Shown here piece after piece: positions 17,871 through 27,081 of a stretch of 64,000 bases of DNA. Numbering within the stretch: position 1 is the stretch's first letter; each line of letters starts with the position of its first letter. The stretch comes from Myxococcales bacterium. Lineage in GTDB: Bacteria; Myxococcota_A; Polyangia; Haliangiales; Haliangiaceae. The notes under the pieces were generated by a model. That model had not been told where the DNA came from and did not search any database. It worked only from the letters and a program-made list of their open reading frames with translations. The stretch covers positions 1,260,001 through 1,324,000 of the forward strand of contig JADJUW010000001.1 in the NCBI GenBank assembly GCA_016716835.1, given 5' to 3'. The translations under genes and the position numbers were made by a program.

Positions 17871-17946
17871 GACGCGCGGTCATACCGTAGGGCGCAGGTT
17901 GGTTTCTAGCCCAGGGGCCAGCATATTCCCCCGGCGCCCGGCCGCG

Positions 17947-18510
17947 TTACTGCGTGCTGCAGACGATGGCAGCCTCGGTCAACGCGCAAACGGCGGCCGA
18001 CTGTAGTTCATAACGTCCGCCTACCACGCGATACTCGTGGCGCATGACCCGCGCGTCCGAAAGGCGCCAAATACCCTGCAAGCGCATCGGGCTCTCATCG
18101 TTTTCAACCACCGCCAACGTCGCGCCTGCCACCTCGCCAACGAAGTGTGGACACGCCAAACCCGCGGCTGTCGACGCCGCTCCCTTGTACAATTGCCAGT
18201 AGCAGTTGCCCAGGTCATCACAGGCGCGCCGATCCGCTATCGCCACATCTATGCCGCCGTCGCCGTCGAAATCGCGATCGGAACGCACCCACTGCGGCGC
18301 CGGCGTGCCGCCGTGCGAAGTAAGCTCGGCCGCGCAGGCATCGTCGGTGTCTAAGTAAACCACGCCCAGCGGCAATTCGCTGGCGCTCCCGGCCACCTCG
18401 GCGTTGCCAATCACCGCACGCGGTCCAGACGCGCGCTGGCAGGCCACGACGCTGCCGAGTGCCAACACCAACGGCAGCACCGGCAAGCCTCGAGGCCATC
18501 GTCTTTTCAT
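17947..18510 (-). CDS. Putative lipoprotein of unknown function
   Basis: A 187-residue protein with a basic N-terminus, hydrophobic core and a lipoprotein-like cleavage site (LGSVVAC, Cys22). The exported part contains an Asp/Gly loop (DRDFDGDGGIDVAI) resembling a calcium-binding FG-GAP/dockerin-like turn, and several Cys residues that may form disulfides. No family recognised. ATG 18510 is chosen because it begins the signal peptide; upstream sequence in this frame overlaps pgi. It lies ten bases downstream of pgi on the same strand. Confidence 0.65.
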   Translation of the reverse strand: MKRRWPRGLPVLPLVLALGSVVACQRASGPRAVIGNAEVAGSASELPLGVVYLDTDDACAAELTSHGGTPAPQWVRSDRDFDGDGGIDVAIADRRACDDLGNCYWQLYKGAASTAAGLACPHFVGEVAGATLAVVENDESPMRLQGIWRLSDARVMRHEYRVVGGRYELQSAAVCALTEAAIVCSTQ

Positions 18511-18520
18511 GCGCGGTCGA

Positions 18521-19843
18521 CTATACCGCAAAACGCACGCCGAGGCCGCCCGCCTCGGCCGCATCGCCCGCGCCGCCACGCAGCAGCGCGTGGGCGCGTT
18601 GCTTGGCGTCTTCGACCCCGGGCTGATCGAAGGCATTTACGCCGTAGAGCGCCCCGGCATAGGCGCAAGCGGCCTCGCAAACCATCATGAACGCGCCGAG
18701 ATTTTCTGGCGTCACGGCACCAAACGATACGGACGCGAGCGGTCGGCCTTTCGCGGCCAGCGACGCGATGGTGCCGCGCCGCGAGGCCGTCATCAGCGCC
18801 GACATAGGCTTGCCGGCGAACGCGGGGTCGCCCCATGCCGCTGCCATTACCGGCGGGAGTTGCACCATCGGGTTGGCTGCCTCAGACGACGGGACATCGA
18901 CGACGATATATGCCTTATCATCGGGCCCTTCGGCAAACAGCTGCAACAACGAGTGCTGATCGGTCGTGCCGCGGCAAATGAGCGGCGTCGCGCCAAGCCC
19001 GCGCTTGCCCAGGCTCTCCGCCCATAGCTGGGTAAACCATGCACCTAGCTCACCCAAGAGATCCGAATACATCATCATCGCCACGACGCCGCGCCCGGCG
19101 ACGCGGTCTTGTTCATATAACCAGGCCGCGAGGGCGAGGGCCAAATTGCTGCCCTCCTGGGCCGGCTTTGCCGCAACGCTCGGCAAGACCCGCGCTGCAC
19201 CTTGCAGCACCTTGACCACATCAAGTCCGGCGAGGGAAAGTGGCGCAAGGCCAACCGCCGACAACGCCGAGAAACGTCCCCCGACGTTGGTGGGCACGGG
19301 AAGTGCCAACAGGCTATGCTGCGACGCAAACGCGCGCAGCGGCCCCGCGAGAGGATCCGTAATCACCACCACGTGCGCTCGCCACGCGTCGCCGAGTTCG
19401 CGTTGCAGCCAGGCCACGGCGATCGCGAGCTGAGCCGTGGTCTCCATGGTTTGGCCGGATTTTGAAATCGCGCATACGATGGTCGAGGCCGCCGGGTGGG
19501 CGTGCAACGTCGGCACGAACACGGCGGGATCGATGTTGTCGCAAACTGATAAACGCACCGGGTTGCGATCTCCTAGCGGTCCCATCATGCCGAGCGCGGT
19601 GGCGATGGCCTTGCATCCCAAGCTCGAGCCACCCGTGCCCAGCACGACCACATGTCGCGGCGCGCGCAAGGCTGCGTTGCGCCCTACCGCCTCGGCCAAA
19701 TCGGTCGCCCACGCGTGCTCGTGGGGCAACGTCCAGAACCCGTGCGCGCCTGCCAGCCTTGACTCGGTCACCGCCGCAAAGGTGTCGCTGAGCATCTCGG
19801 CCGAGAGGCTTGTGCGCGGAATATCCAAAACCAAGCCAGGCAT
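18521..19843 (-). CDS. pgi: Glucose-6-phosphate isomerase
   Basis: A 440-residue SIS-fold enzyme that interconverts glucose-6-phosphate and fructose-6-phosphate. VVLGTGGSSLG and ISKSGQTMETTAQ are the sugar-phosphate-binding loops. PTNVGGRFSALSAVGL, QEGSNLALALA and CRGTTDQHSLLQLFAEGP (with the catalytic Gln-His) are family signatures. The length is that of the shorter bacterial form. Transcribed with the downstream lipoprotein gene; divergent from the TPR-like outer-membrane gene. Confidence 0.93.
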   Translation of the reverse strand: MPGLVLDIPRTSLSAEMLSDTFAAVTESRLAGAHGFWTLPHEHAWATDLAEAVGRNAALRAPRHVVVLGTGGSSLGCKAIATALGMMGPLGDRNPVRLSVCDNIDPAVFVPTLHAHPAASTIVCAISKSGQTMETTAQLAIAVAWLQRELGDAWRAHVVVITDPLAGPLRAFASQHSLLALPVPTNVGGRFSALSAVGLAPLSLAGLDVVKVLQGAARVLPSVAAKPAQEGSNLALALAAWLYEQDRVAGRGVVAMMMYSDLLGELGAWFTQLWAESLGKRGLGATPLICRGTTDQHSLLQLFAEGPDDKAYIVVDVPSSEAANPMVQLPPVMAAAWGDPAFAGKPMSALMTASRRGTIASLAAKGRPLASVSFGAVTPENLGAFMMVCEAACAYAGALYGVNAFDQPGVEDAKQRAHALLRGGAGDAAEAGGLGVRFAV

Positions 19844-19929
19844 GGCGCGACGCTACAGTGATCGCGTCAACGTCGCAATCCCCGCGCGGCCAGCGTGTGG
19901 GCGCGCAACGTATGCTACGCTGCCGCGCA

Positions 19930-21039
19930 ATGCGTAGCCCTTCTCCTGCCTCCCTCTTATCGTCATGTCGTTCGGTGTGGCTGGCGCTCGTCGTCACCGC
20001 CGCGGCCACGGCCACCTTCGCAACCCACGCGAATGCCCAACCTACGGCGGCCTCCTCGGCTGAGGTGCTCAACGAGGAAGGCAAGCAGCTGCTCTACGAC
20101 AACAAGCCGAGCGAGGCAGCGGCCAAGTTTCGTCTCGCGATCGCGATCTCCCCGGAGGGACGTTTCTACTACAATCTTTGCGTCGCGCAGTTTCAAGAAG
20201 GCAAGTTCGGCGAGGCGATTGCCTCCTGCGACAGCGTCGCGCCCAATGGCGCCGATGCAGCGCTCAACGAAAAAGTTGCCAAATTCAAGACAAAGATTTC
20301 CGATGAGATGGCGCGCCAAGGCCTCACGCCAACGCCGGTAACCCCCGTCGCGCCCGCAGATCCTACGAATCCGGTGAATCCCACCTACCCAACACCGCCC
20401 ACGGGCTCGCCGGTGGTTGGCGCCCCGCCGCCTCCGCCGACGGCCGCGCGTCCGAGCCTCGCCAAGAGCTATATGTGGTCGCTTGGCGGCCTGGTGTTCG
20501 TGCCGGTTGGCACGAACGTTGGCATGCACGACAACGACTACGATGCCGGCGTTGGCCTGCAGATCAATTCGGATTTTACGCTCCACAAGCCGATGGGCGC
20601 TGGCGTCCAGGCCTTCTTGAGCTACATCTCGTTGCCGTCGGCAGACTCATTTACCGACCCAATGTCGATCGTCGAACTAGGCGTTTCAGGTTACAAAAAT
20701 TTCTGCGGCGGCGCTATTTGTGTCACCCCACGGCTTGGCGTGCTGATTGCGGATTTCGATCCAGGCAATGCCTATAATTCGCTGTATATCGGCGAGACCT
20801 ATCAGACCTGGGGCGTCACCGCTGAGCTAGCAGCGGGCCTAGCGGTCGGCGCCAAGAAGGACGGGTTGATTTACGCGCAGGCCGCCTTTCGACAGTTTGC
20901 CGGCAGCAACGCCGAGGGCTCGGATACGTTTGGCCTCGACGACAACATGACCATGTCGTTTTTCGGCATCGGCTACGCGCGGCGGTTTGCGAAGGCGTGG
21001 AATGAGACGCCATCGGCCTTTACGTGGCGCCTCGAATAG
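19930..21039 (+). CDS. Secreted protein with TPR-like N-terminus and outer-membrane beta-barrel-like C-terminus
   Basis: A 369-residue protein. A signal peptide (cleavage near ANA-QP) is followed by a short TPR-like segment (LNEEGKQLLYDNKPSEAAAKF, about 40-115). A proline/threonine-rich linker (about 130-170) comes next, then about 190 residues of alternating hydrophobic/polar strands with aromatic girdle residues (YMWSLGGLVFVPVG, FFGIGYARRF), suggesting a small outer-membrane barrel. The layout recurs in Myxococcota proteins of unknown function. Start ATG 19930 is chosen for the signal peptide. An intrinsic terminator follows the stop at once. Confidence 0.65.
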   Translation: MRSPSPASLLSSCRSVWLALVVTAAATATFATHANAQPTAASSAEVLNEEGKQLLYDNKPSEAAAKFRLAIAISPEGRFYYNLCVAQFQEGKFGEAIASCDSVAPNGADAALNEKVAKFKTKISDEMARQGLTPTPVTPVAPADPTNPVNPTYPTPPTGSPVVGAPPPPPTAARPSLAKSYMWSLGGLVFVPVGTNVGMHDNDYDAGVGLQINSDFTLHKPMGAGVQAFLSYISLPSADSFTDPMSIVELGVSGYKNFCGGAICVTPRLGVLIADFDPGNAYNSLYIGETYQTWGVTAELAAGLAVGAKKDGLIYAQAAFRQFAGSNAEGSDTFGLDDNMTMSFFGIGYARRFAKAWNETPSAFTWRLE

Positions 21040-21040
21040 C

Positions 21041-21060
21041 GCGCCAAATCGGCGCTTTTT
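21041..21060 (+). terminator. Intrinsic terminator
   Basis: A GCGCC/GGCGC stem (21041-21045 and 21051-21055) with a five-base AAATC loop is followed by TTTTT (21056-21060). It begins one base after the stop codon of the barrel-like protein gene. The stem is short but GC-only. Confidence 0.5.
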
Positions 21061-21175
21061 ATGGCGTCCACCACCCGCAAAAACCGTCGGCGAACGCGCC
21101 AAGGTGGCGGCAATCTGCTAGGGTTCCACGGCTTATTCTAGCTTGGGCTAGATAGGCTCATTAGGGAGCATAGAG

Positions 21176-22465
21176 ATGTCAGGAAAAACCGCCAAGCTTA
21201 GTCTGCCCGATGGGCGCGACGTCACCCTGCCCGTGATCGTTGGCAGCGAACAAGAGCCCGCCGTCGACATCCGCTCGCTGCGTAGCGACAGCGGCTACGT
21301 CACGCTCGACAGTGGCTATATGAACACTGGCGCCACCACCAGCGCCATCACCTATCTCGACGGCGAGCAGGGGATCTTGCGCTATCGCGGCATCCCGATC
21401 GAAGAGCTGGCCGAAAAGTCGACGTTTGTCGAAACCAGCTACCTGCTAATCAACGGCAAGCTGCCTACCAAGTCGGAACTCGAGACGTTCTCTAAGGAAC
21501 TTACCTACCACAGCCTCATCCACGAGGACATGCTGCATTTTTTCAATGGCTTCCCGCCCACCAGCCATCCGATGGCGGTGCTCTCTAGCATGGTCACCTC
21601 GCTCTCGGCGTACTACCCCGACTGCCTCGACCGCGATTCGCCCAACTCGCTGCACATCACGCGCGCGTTGTCGAAGATCCGCACCATCGCGGCGTTTAGC
21701 CACAAGAAGAGCATCGGCCAGCCGGTCATGTATCCGCGCAACGCGCTCAACTACTGCGCCAACTTCTTGCACATGATGTTCGCCGTGCCGGCCGAGGACT
21801 ATGTCCCCGATCCGATCATGGTCAAAGCCGTCAATCAGCTTCTCATCTTGCACGCCGACCACGAGCAAAACTGCTCCACCTCGACGGTGCGCATGGTGGG
21901 CTCGTCGGGCGCCAATCTCTATGCCTCTATCGCCGCCGGCATTTTGGCACTGTGGGGGCCGCTCCATGGGGGCGCCAACCAAGCCGTCATCGAGATGCTC
22001 GAGGAAATCCAAGGCCAAGGCGGCGACGTCAAGACGTTTATCAACGACGTCAAAGACAAGAAGAATAATCGCCGCCTGATGGGCTTTGGCCACCGCGTCT
22101 ATAAAAATTACGACCCGCGCGCCAAGATCCTCAAGAACATGTGCGACGAGCTCTTTGTCCATCTAAAGGTCAAAGACCCTTTGCTCGATCTCGCCAAGGA
22201 GATGGAGGCGGTGGCGCTCAAGGACGAGTATTTCTTGTCCAAGAAGCTCTACCCCAACGTCGACTTCTATAGCGGCATTCTCTACAAGGCGATGGGCATT
22301 CCGACCAACATGTTTACGGTGATGTTCGCCATCGGCCGCATGCCGGGTTGGATTGCACACTGGAAAGAAATGGTCGACGACCCGACCACCAAGATCGGCC
22401 GCCCGCGGCAAATCTACACCGGGCCAACCTCGCAGGCCTACGTGCCCATCGAGAAGCGCTCGTAG
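21176..22465 (+). CDS. gltA: Citrate synthase
   Basis: A 429-residue enzyme that condenses acetyl-CoA and oxaloacetate into citrate. The order of motifs is that of the Gram-negative hexameric type: GILRYRGIPIEELA, HADHEQNCSTSTVRMVGSS, GPLHGGANQAV with the catalytic His, GFGHRVYKNYDPRA with the second His, and the Asp in VDFYSGILYKAMGI. Full length. The ATG is preceded by TTAGGGAG at slightly long spacing. The apaG gene follows within nine bases, so both are probably on one transcript. Confidence 0.97.
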   Translation: MSGKTAKLSLPDGRDVTLPVIVGSEQEPAVDIRSLRSDSGYVTLDSGYMNTGATTSAITYLDGEQGILRYRGIPIEELAEKSTFVETSYLLINGKLPTKSELETFSKELTYHSLIHEDMLHFFNGFPPTSHPMAVLSSMVTSLSAYYPDCLDRDSPNSLHITRALSKIRTIAAFSHKKSIGQPVMYPRNALNYCANFLHMMFAVPAEDYVPDPIMVKAVNQLLILHADHEQNCSTSTVRMVGSSGANLYASIAAGILALWGPLHGGANQAVIEMLEEIQGQGGDVKTFINDVKDKKNNRRLMGFGHRVYKNYDPRAKILKNMCDELFVHLKVKDPLLDLAKEMEAVALKDEYFLSKKLYPNVDFYSGILYKAMGIPTNMFTVMFAIGRMPGWIAHWKEMVDDPTTKIGRPRQIYTGPTSQAYVPIEKRS

Positions 22466-22473
22466 GCCTGCCC

Positions 22474-22896
22474 ATGCCAACCACCGCGGCGGCCACGACC
22501 TCGACGCATACGACCGACGGCATCACCGTCTCGGTCAAGTCGGCGTTCCTGGCGGAACAATCAGCGCCGCAGCTCGGACGGTTTGTCTTCGCCTACACCA
22601 TCACCATTTCCAATAGCGGCACGGCGTCGGCGCAATTGCAGACGCGACACTGGGTAATTACCGATGGCCGCGGCGAGATTCAGGAAGTGCGTGGCCCGGG
22701 CGTCGTCGGCGAGACGCCGCATCTAGAGCCAGGACAAGCCTTTCGCTATACGTCGGGCTGCATCTTGGCAACCCCGGTCGGCGTCATGCACGGCAGCTAT
22801 CAGATGGTGACCGACGAGGGTCGCGTTTTTGACGTCACGATTGCCCCATTTTCGTTGCTTAGCCCCTGGGCCGGCCATCAGGATGAGCTCAACTAG
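22474..22896 (+). CDS. apaG: ApaG domain protein
   Basis: A 140-residue protein with a single ApaG (fibronectin-III-like) domain. Signatures are FVFAYTITISNSG, LQTRHWVITDGRG, VRGPGVVGETPHLEPGQAFRYTSGC and GSYQMVTDEG. ApaG has been linked to Co/Mg resistance and related domains occur in polymerase-delta-interacting proteins, but its molecular role is unclear. ATG 22474 is chosen: it is nine bases past the gltA stop and starts just before the conserved region. Confidence 0.9.
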   Translation: MPTTAAATTSTHTTDGITVSVKSAFLAEQSAPQLGRFVFAYTITISNSGTASAQLQTRHWVITDGRGEIQEVRGPGVVGETPHLEPGQAFRYTSGCILATPVGVMHGSYQMVTDEGRVFDVTIAPFSLLSPWAGHQDELN

Positions 22897-22972
22897 TGTA
22901 ATTACATATAGTTACGAGTTTCTGAACATTTCCGCAAAGCCTTTAGTAAACTGGGGCGTCTGATAAGTAACC
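22897..22972. promoter_or_regulatory. A/T-rich intergenic promoter region with palindrome TGTAATTACA
   Basis: This 76-base gap between apaG and the ECF sigma gene is strikingly A/T-rich against its surroundings. It starts with a perfect 10-base palindrome, TGTAATTACA (22897-22906), immediately after the apaG stop. It is the only space for a promoter of the sigma gene. No clear ECF-type GAAC/TCTGA pair at proper spacing is visible, so autoregulation cannot be claimed. Confidence 0.35.
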
Positions 22973-23590
22973 GTGACGACCCGTGAATCTGCCATCGCCG
23001 AGCTGCTGGTGGGCAAAGCCCAAGCTGGCGATAGGCGCGCGTTTGACGAGCTCGTGGCACGCTATCGCACCCGCATCTATGCGCTGGCGCTGCACATGAC
23101 CGGCAGCGCTAGCGACGCCGACGACGTCACGCAAGACGTGTTTATGAAGGCGTATCGCGCACTCGGGCAATTTGCCGGCAAGAGCGAGTTTTTCACCTGG
23201 CTCTACCGTATCGCGCTCAACCAGTGTCTCACCACGCGGCGCCGCAGCGGGCGCATGATTCCCACCGACGATACGCGGCTTTCGTTGGCGCTTGAGGTCG
23301 ACGCCGATGGCGATCCATGGCGCGCCATCGATTTGCGGCGCACGTATCGGCAGCTCATCACGGCCTTTGACGGGCTGCCGCCCGACATCAAGACCGCGGT
23401 CACGCTGGTCATCTTGCAGGGCTTCTCCCATGCCGAATGCGCCGTCATTATGAACTGCGCGGAAGGCACCATCTCGTGGCGCATCCACCAAGCGCGGCAA
23501 CGCCTGCGCAAGCAGCTCGCGAGCGAGACCAAGCGGCGCGGCGAGGCCGAGGCGCCGCCACTTTCGCTAATTGACGGCCTTTTGGCTTAA
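22973..23590 (+). CDS. ECF-type RNA polymerase sigma factor
   Basis: A 205-residue sigma factor with region 2 (AFDELVARYRTRIYALALHMTG, ASDADDVTQDVFMKAYRAL, FFTWLYRIALNQC) and region 4 (LPPDIKTAVTLVILQGFSHAECAVIMNCAEGTISWRIHQARQRLRKQL). Regions 1.1 and 3 are absent. Start is GTG 22973. No anti-sigma factor gene is adjacent; Ppx/GppA follows 73 bases later. Signal input is therefore unknown. Confidence 0.9.
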   Translation: MTTRESAIAELLVGKAQAGDRRAFDELVARYRTRIYALALHMTGSASDADDVTQDVFMKAYRALGQFAGKSEFFTWLYRIALNQCLTTRRRSGRMIPTDDTRLSLALEVDADGDPWRAIDLRRTYRQLITAFDGLPPDIKTAVTLVILQGFSHAECAVIMNCAEGTISWRIHQARQRLRKQLASETKRRGEAEAPPLSLIDGLLA

Positions 23591-23663
23591 ACGCCCAAAA
23601 TGCGCGAAATGCCCGCCGAGATCGGGCCCAGGCGCCGCACGTGGATGTGATATCTAGTGGATC

Positions 23664-25226
23664 GTGCACACAGCGGTTCTCGGCGCGGTCGATGCGGGCT
23701 CCAACGCCATTCGCGTGGTGGTGGCCGAGGTCAAGGGCGGTGTGATCCGCAAGCTCGAGCTGGAGCGGCTGGAGGTTCGGCTGGGCGCTGGCGCATTCAC
23801 CCGCCGCCGGCTCGACCGCGACACCATGGATGCCGCGGTGGACGCCTTTAAACGCTGCCGTGAAATGTTTGACCGCCACGGCGTCACCGCCTATCGCGCC
23901 GTCGCGACCAGCGCGGTGCGCGATGCCAGCAATGCCGAAGCCCTGCGCCATCGCATCATGCGAGAGGCGCAAATCGAGCTGAGCGTTATCGACGGCGAAG
24001 AAGAGGCCCGCCTGGTCCGCGCCGCGGTGGCGCGCACGCTGGGCGACGCCTGCCCGCCCTGCATCATCGACTTGGGTGGCGGCAGCCTTGAGATCAACGC
24101 CAAGCTGCCCGGTGAAGCCAAATGGCGCGGCGTTTCGTTGCCGGTGGGCACGGTGCGCATGCTCGAGATGTTCGGCATTGGCGACAAGGTCTCCGACGCA
24201 GAGGCGGCGATGGTCCGCCGCTACACCGTGACGTCGCTCAAGGCGGCGCTCGGGTCGGAGCTGCCCGTGCTTGGCGCGGCGGCGATTTGCGGCGGCAACG
24301 CCGAGGCCCTCACCAAGATTTTCGGGCTCGCCGGCGCCTTGCCGTCGCTGACGTTGCACGCGCTCGAGGCCGCCCTGCCCGATATTCTTGGCGCCACCGT
24401 CGCCGAGCGGATGGCGCGCTATCAGATTCGCAAAGACCGCGCCGACGTGCTTAGCATGGCCTCGCTCATCTTTGCCGTGGTGGGCCGTCAGCTGGGCATC
24501 ACCGAATTCATCTCGCCCGGCGTTGGCCTGCGCGATGCGGTGCTGTTTGAGCTGTGCGATGCGGTGGCCGACGAAAAGGTCAAGGCGGTCGAGGCCACCG
24601 ACCAGGCGCTGCTCACCGCGGCGCGCGATTTTTCGCACCGCATGGGCCACGACATTCGCCATAGCGAACACGTGCGAGAGCTAGCGCGCTCGCTCTTTGT
24701 CCAGACGCGCGATCTGCACCAGCTCGACGATAGCCAACTCGTCTTGCTGGAGGTGGCGGCGATCCTTCATGACATTGGTGAGGTGGTACATTCTCGCGGC
24801 CACCACAAGCACAGCGAATACCTAATTCGCACCGGGCGCATTGCGGGCCTCGACGGCGAACGCCGCGACATCGTCGCCGCCATCGCGCGTTGCCATCGCA
24901 AGACGGCAAGCGATGCCCGCAAGATCCTGGCAGAGCTGCCGCTGTTGCGCGAGGGGCGTGCCATCGCGCGCAAACTCGCCGGCATCCTCCGCCTCGCTGA
25001 TGGCCTCGACTACGACCACCGCCAAGCCGTCGAGTCGCTCGTGGTTAGCAAGCAGCGCAACGTCCTCACCATCGATCTCTTCACCACCGCGGATGCGCGC
25101 GCCTTTAAGCCAGAAGAAATGCTGCGCAAGGCGGACTTGCTCGCCGATGAATTCGAAGTCAAGCTCGAGCTGCTGCGGGCCAAGGTCAAGAAACGCACCG
25201 AACCGCGCGCCGCGACGCCGGTATAA
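23664..25226 (+). CDS. Ppx/GppA phosphatase with C-terminal HD domain
   Basis: A 520-residue protein. The N-terminal acetate-kinase-fold half holds GAVDAGSNAIRVVVAEV, YRAVATSAVRDA and IIDLGGGSLEIN, typical of exopolyphosphatase / guanosine pentaphosphate phosphohydrolase. The C-terminal part has an HD-type region (HSEHVRELARSLF, LEVAAILHDIGEVVH, HHKHSEYLI). Expected to hydrolyse polyphosphate and/or pppGpp, linking to the stringent response; sequence alone does not separate Ppx from GppA. Start is GTG 23664. Convergent with the Omp85-like gene, 16 bases between stops. Confidence 0.9.
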   Translation: MHTAVLGAVDAGSNAIRVVVAEVKGGVIRKLELERLEVRLGAGAFTRRRLDRDTMDAAVDAFKRCREMFDRHGVTAYRAVATSAVRDASNAEALRHRIMREAQIELSVIDGEEEARLVRAAVARTLGDACPPCIIDLGGGSLEINAKLPGEAKWRGVSLPVGTVRMLEMFGIGDKVSDAEAAMVRRYTVTSLKAALGSELPVLGAAAICGGNAEALTKIFGLAGALPSLTLHALEAALPDILGATVAERMARYQIRKDRADVLSMASLIFAVVGRQLGITEFISPGVGLRDAVLFELCDAVADEKVKAVEATDQALLTAARDFSHRMGHDIRHSEHVRELARSLFVQTRDLHQLDDSQLVLLEVAAILHDIGEVVHSRGHHKHSEYLIRTGRIAGLDGERRDIVAAIARCHRKTASDARKILAELPLLREGRAIARKLAGILRLADGLDYDHRQAVESLVVSKQRNVLTIDLFTTADARAFKPEEMLRKADLLADEFEVKLELLRAKVKKRTEPRAATPV

Positions 25227-25242
25227 ATTCACTCGCCGAGGC

Positions 25243-27051
25243 TTAAAATGCCTGGAGAAACCCGGCCGTGATGCGGCCAGGAAAGCCGCCGTGGTAGGTC
25301 TCAAGCGGCAGCGCCCAGTCGATGCGCAAGACCTCGGTGGAGGTCTGCGGAATCAGCACCCGCATGCCGACCCCGACATCTTGATACAGCTTCATGTCGC
25401 TGAAGGTCGCCGCCGCGCCACCTAGGTCGTAGAACCCGACGCCGCCGACGCGCAAAAAGCCAACATCAACTGGCTTCGTGCGAAACTCCGCCGACCATTG
25501 CAACCGCCGCGGGCCGGTGAATTGGCCGGTCTCATAGCCGCGCAGGCCGGTGTCGCCACCGACTTCGTAAAAGCGATTTTGCGTGTCCTCGAACAAGGTG
25601 GCGACGCGAACCTTGGTGACAAAGCGCCCGGGGCCAGTGGTCGGCAACACCGCCCACATTTCCGTCGCGACGCCATTGTCGATGGCATCGCCGTGCTCGT
25701 ACCGCGTCTCCGCGCTGGCCGATACGCGCAACAACCCGTCGGCCGCGAGGCGCCAGGCATAGGAGCCCGAGATGGTGCCCCGCGCATAGCTTACGTCCGA
25801 GCCGAACGCCTCGACGGTGGCGCCGACCTCGGCGGACAAGGTCGGGCCGAAGCGGAAATCCTCGCCGACATCAAAAGTTTCGACGTTGCGAATCGTTTGG
25901 TAGTCAGGCTCGAACATGTCGTAGCCGACGAACGGCTCGTTGGCGAATTCAGAGCGCGGGAACACGTTGTCGATGAACGATTGCGCGACCTCTGGATCGT
26001 CCGGCCGTAGGCGTTCGAAGCGCGCGCGGCGCGAGGCGACCTGCACCCCCCACGTGAGGCGATGGACAAAGTCATCATAGTCGCCCAGCCGGCGGGCCGC
26101 GTAGGAGCGCAGTTTAAAGCGCGTATAGCGGTATTCCCAAGACACCGCATCGTCGATCTCGGTCTCGGGTGCGTCATAGGTTCGGAGACGCCCCGCGATA
26201 AATGATCGCGCGACGTAGTCGCGTTGTGACCAGACCAGGCCATAACTCCACGACGTCGCCAACGAGAAAAATGGACGCGATAGATCGACCTCGCTGTAGG
26301 ACCCCTCGCGCGCGCCGCTGCTGCGCCCAAACACGGGCCCCCCAGTAGCGGCGAGATTATAGCGTTTGCCCGCGACGTTCTTATCGACCCAAAAAGGGCC
26401 GACGTAGAAGTCACTCTCGTTCATCTCGATGACGACCGACGCCAGCTTGCGCAGGCCCAGCGCATTATTCTCCGAAATGGAACCGCGCAGATACGACAGC
26501 CGCCCACCCTGCAAGCGAAAATCCGAATTGGCGCGCAGGCTCCAGATGTCGCGCGTGACGATCAGAACGTCCACCGTGCCGGGCTCGTCGGACTTGACGG
26601 CTGTCGCGATGGCGACCGAGGAAAAGCGCGGATCGCGAAAATTGCGGACCGTTTCATAGAGCAGCTTGTCGCTCCACACCATGCCCGGCATGATAACGGA
26701 CTCGGTCGCGATGGCACGGGCCTTGGTCGTAACGTGGAAGCGATTAAACCAGCGCAGAAAGCGCCCATCGGACTTCACGAACACATCGAGATTGTGCACC
26801 AGCACGCGCCGCACGCGCTTGCCAGCGGGCTCGGGCTCGAGCTCGACGCGCTTGGCCGCCAGCGCGGCCTTTAAGGCTTGACGCTCGAGGCTGCCAAGCG
26901 TTTTTACGAAGCAGTCGCCATAGCAGGCGTCGCCGGGCTCGCTGGGGGCGCTAGGCTCGTCCGCGTGCGCGTCGCCGGCGACCTGGGCCACCATGACCAT
27001 CAGCACGAGCAAGGCGCGCCGGGGAACGCTGTGACAATAGGGCGTGAGCAT
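25243..27051 (-). CDS. Outer-membrane protein of the Omp85/BamA-TamA superfamily
   Basis: A 602-residue protein with a signal peptide (cleavage near AHA-DE). A POTRA-like domain (about 65-175: VRRVLVHNLDVFVK, DKLLYETVRNFRDP, TVDVLIVTRDIWSL) leads into a 16-strand-type barrel ending in phenylalanine (TAGFLQAF). The conserved barrel features RGYETGQFTGPRR (the RGY/RGF lid-lock loop) and VGVGMRVLIPQTS are present. It probably inserts or secretes proteins or lipids at the outer membrane. A single POTRA and no neighbouring substrate gene mean its partner is unknown. Confidence 0.85.
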   Translation of the reverse strand: MLTPYCHSVPRRALLVLMVMVAQVAGDAHADEPSAPSEPGDACYGDCFVKTLGSLERQALKAALAAKRVELEPEPAGKRVRRVLVHNLDVFVKSDGRFLRWFNRFHVTTKARAIATESVIMPGMVWSDKLLYETVRNFRDPRFSSVAIATAVKSDEPGTVDVLIVTRDIWSLRANSDFRLQGGRLSYLRGSISENNALGLRKLASVVIEMNESDFYVGPFWVDKNVAGKRYNLAATGGPVFGRSSGAREGSYSEVDLSRPFFSLATSWSYGLVWSQRDYVARSFIAGRLRTYDAPETEIDDAVSWEYRYTRFKLRSYAARRLGDYDDFVHRLTWGVQVASRRARFERLRPDDPEVAQSFIDNVFPRSEFANEPFVGYDMFEPDYQTIRNVETFDVGEDFRFGPTLSAEVGATVEAFGSDVSYARGTISGSYAWRLAADGLLRVSASAETRYEHGDAIDNGVATEMWAVLPTTGPGRFVTKVRVATLFEDTQNRFYEVGGDTGLRGYETGQFTGPRRLQWSAEFRTKPVDVGFLRVGGVGFYDLGGAAATFSDMKLYQDVGVGMRVLIPQTSTEVLRIDWALPLETYHGGFPGRITAGFLQAF

Positions 27052-27081
27052 GGGACGGCGCCGCCTTATTGTACGCCAGAT

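Noticed and set aside
21120..21176. Riboswitch or leader element before gltA
   Set aside because: A CTAG...CTAG repeat is present but too small for a known riboswitch fold, and nothing else conserved is visible.
25243..27051. bamA itself
   Set aside because: Only one POTRA-like domain is visible and there is no skp, lpxD or fabZ neighbour, so it is listed only as an Omp85-superfamily member.
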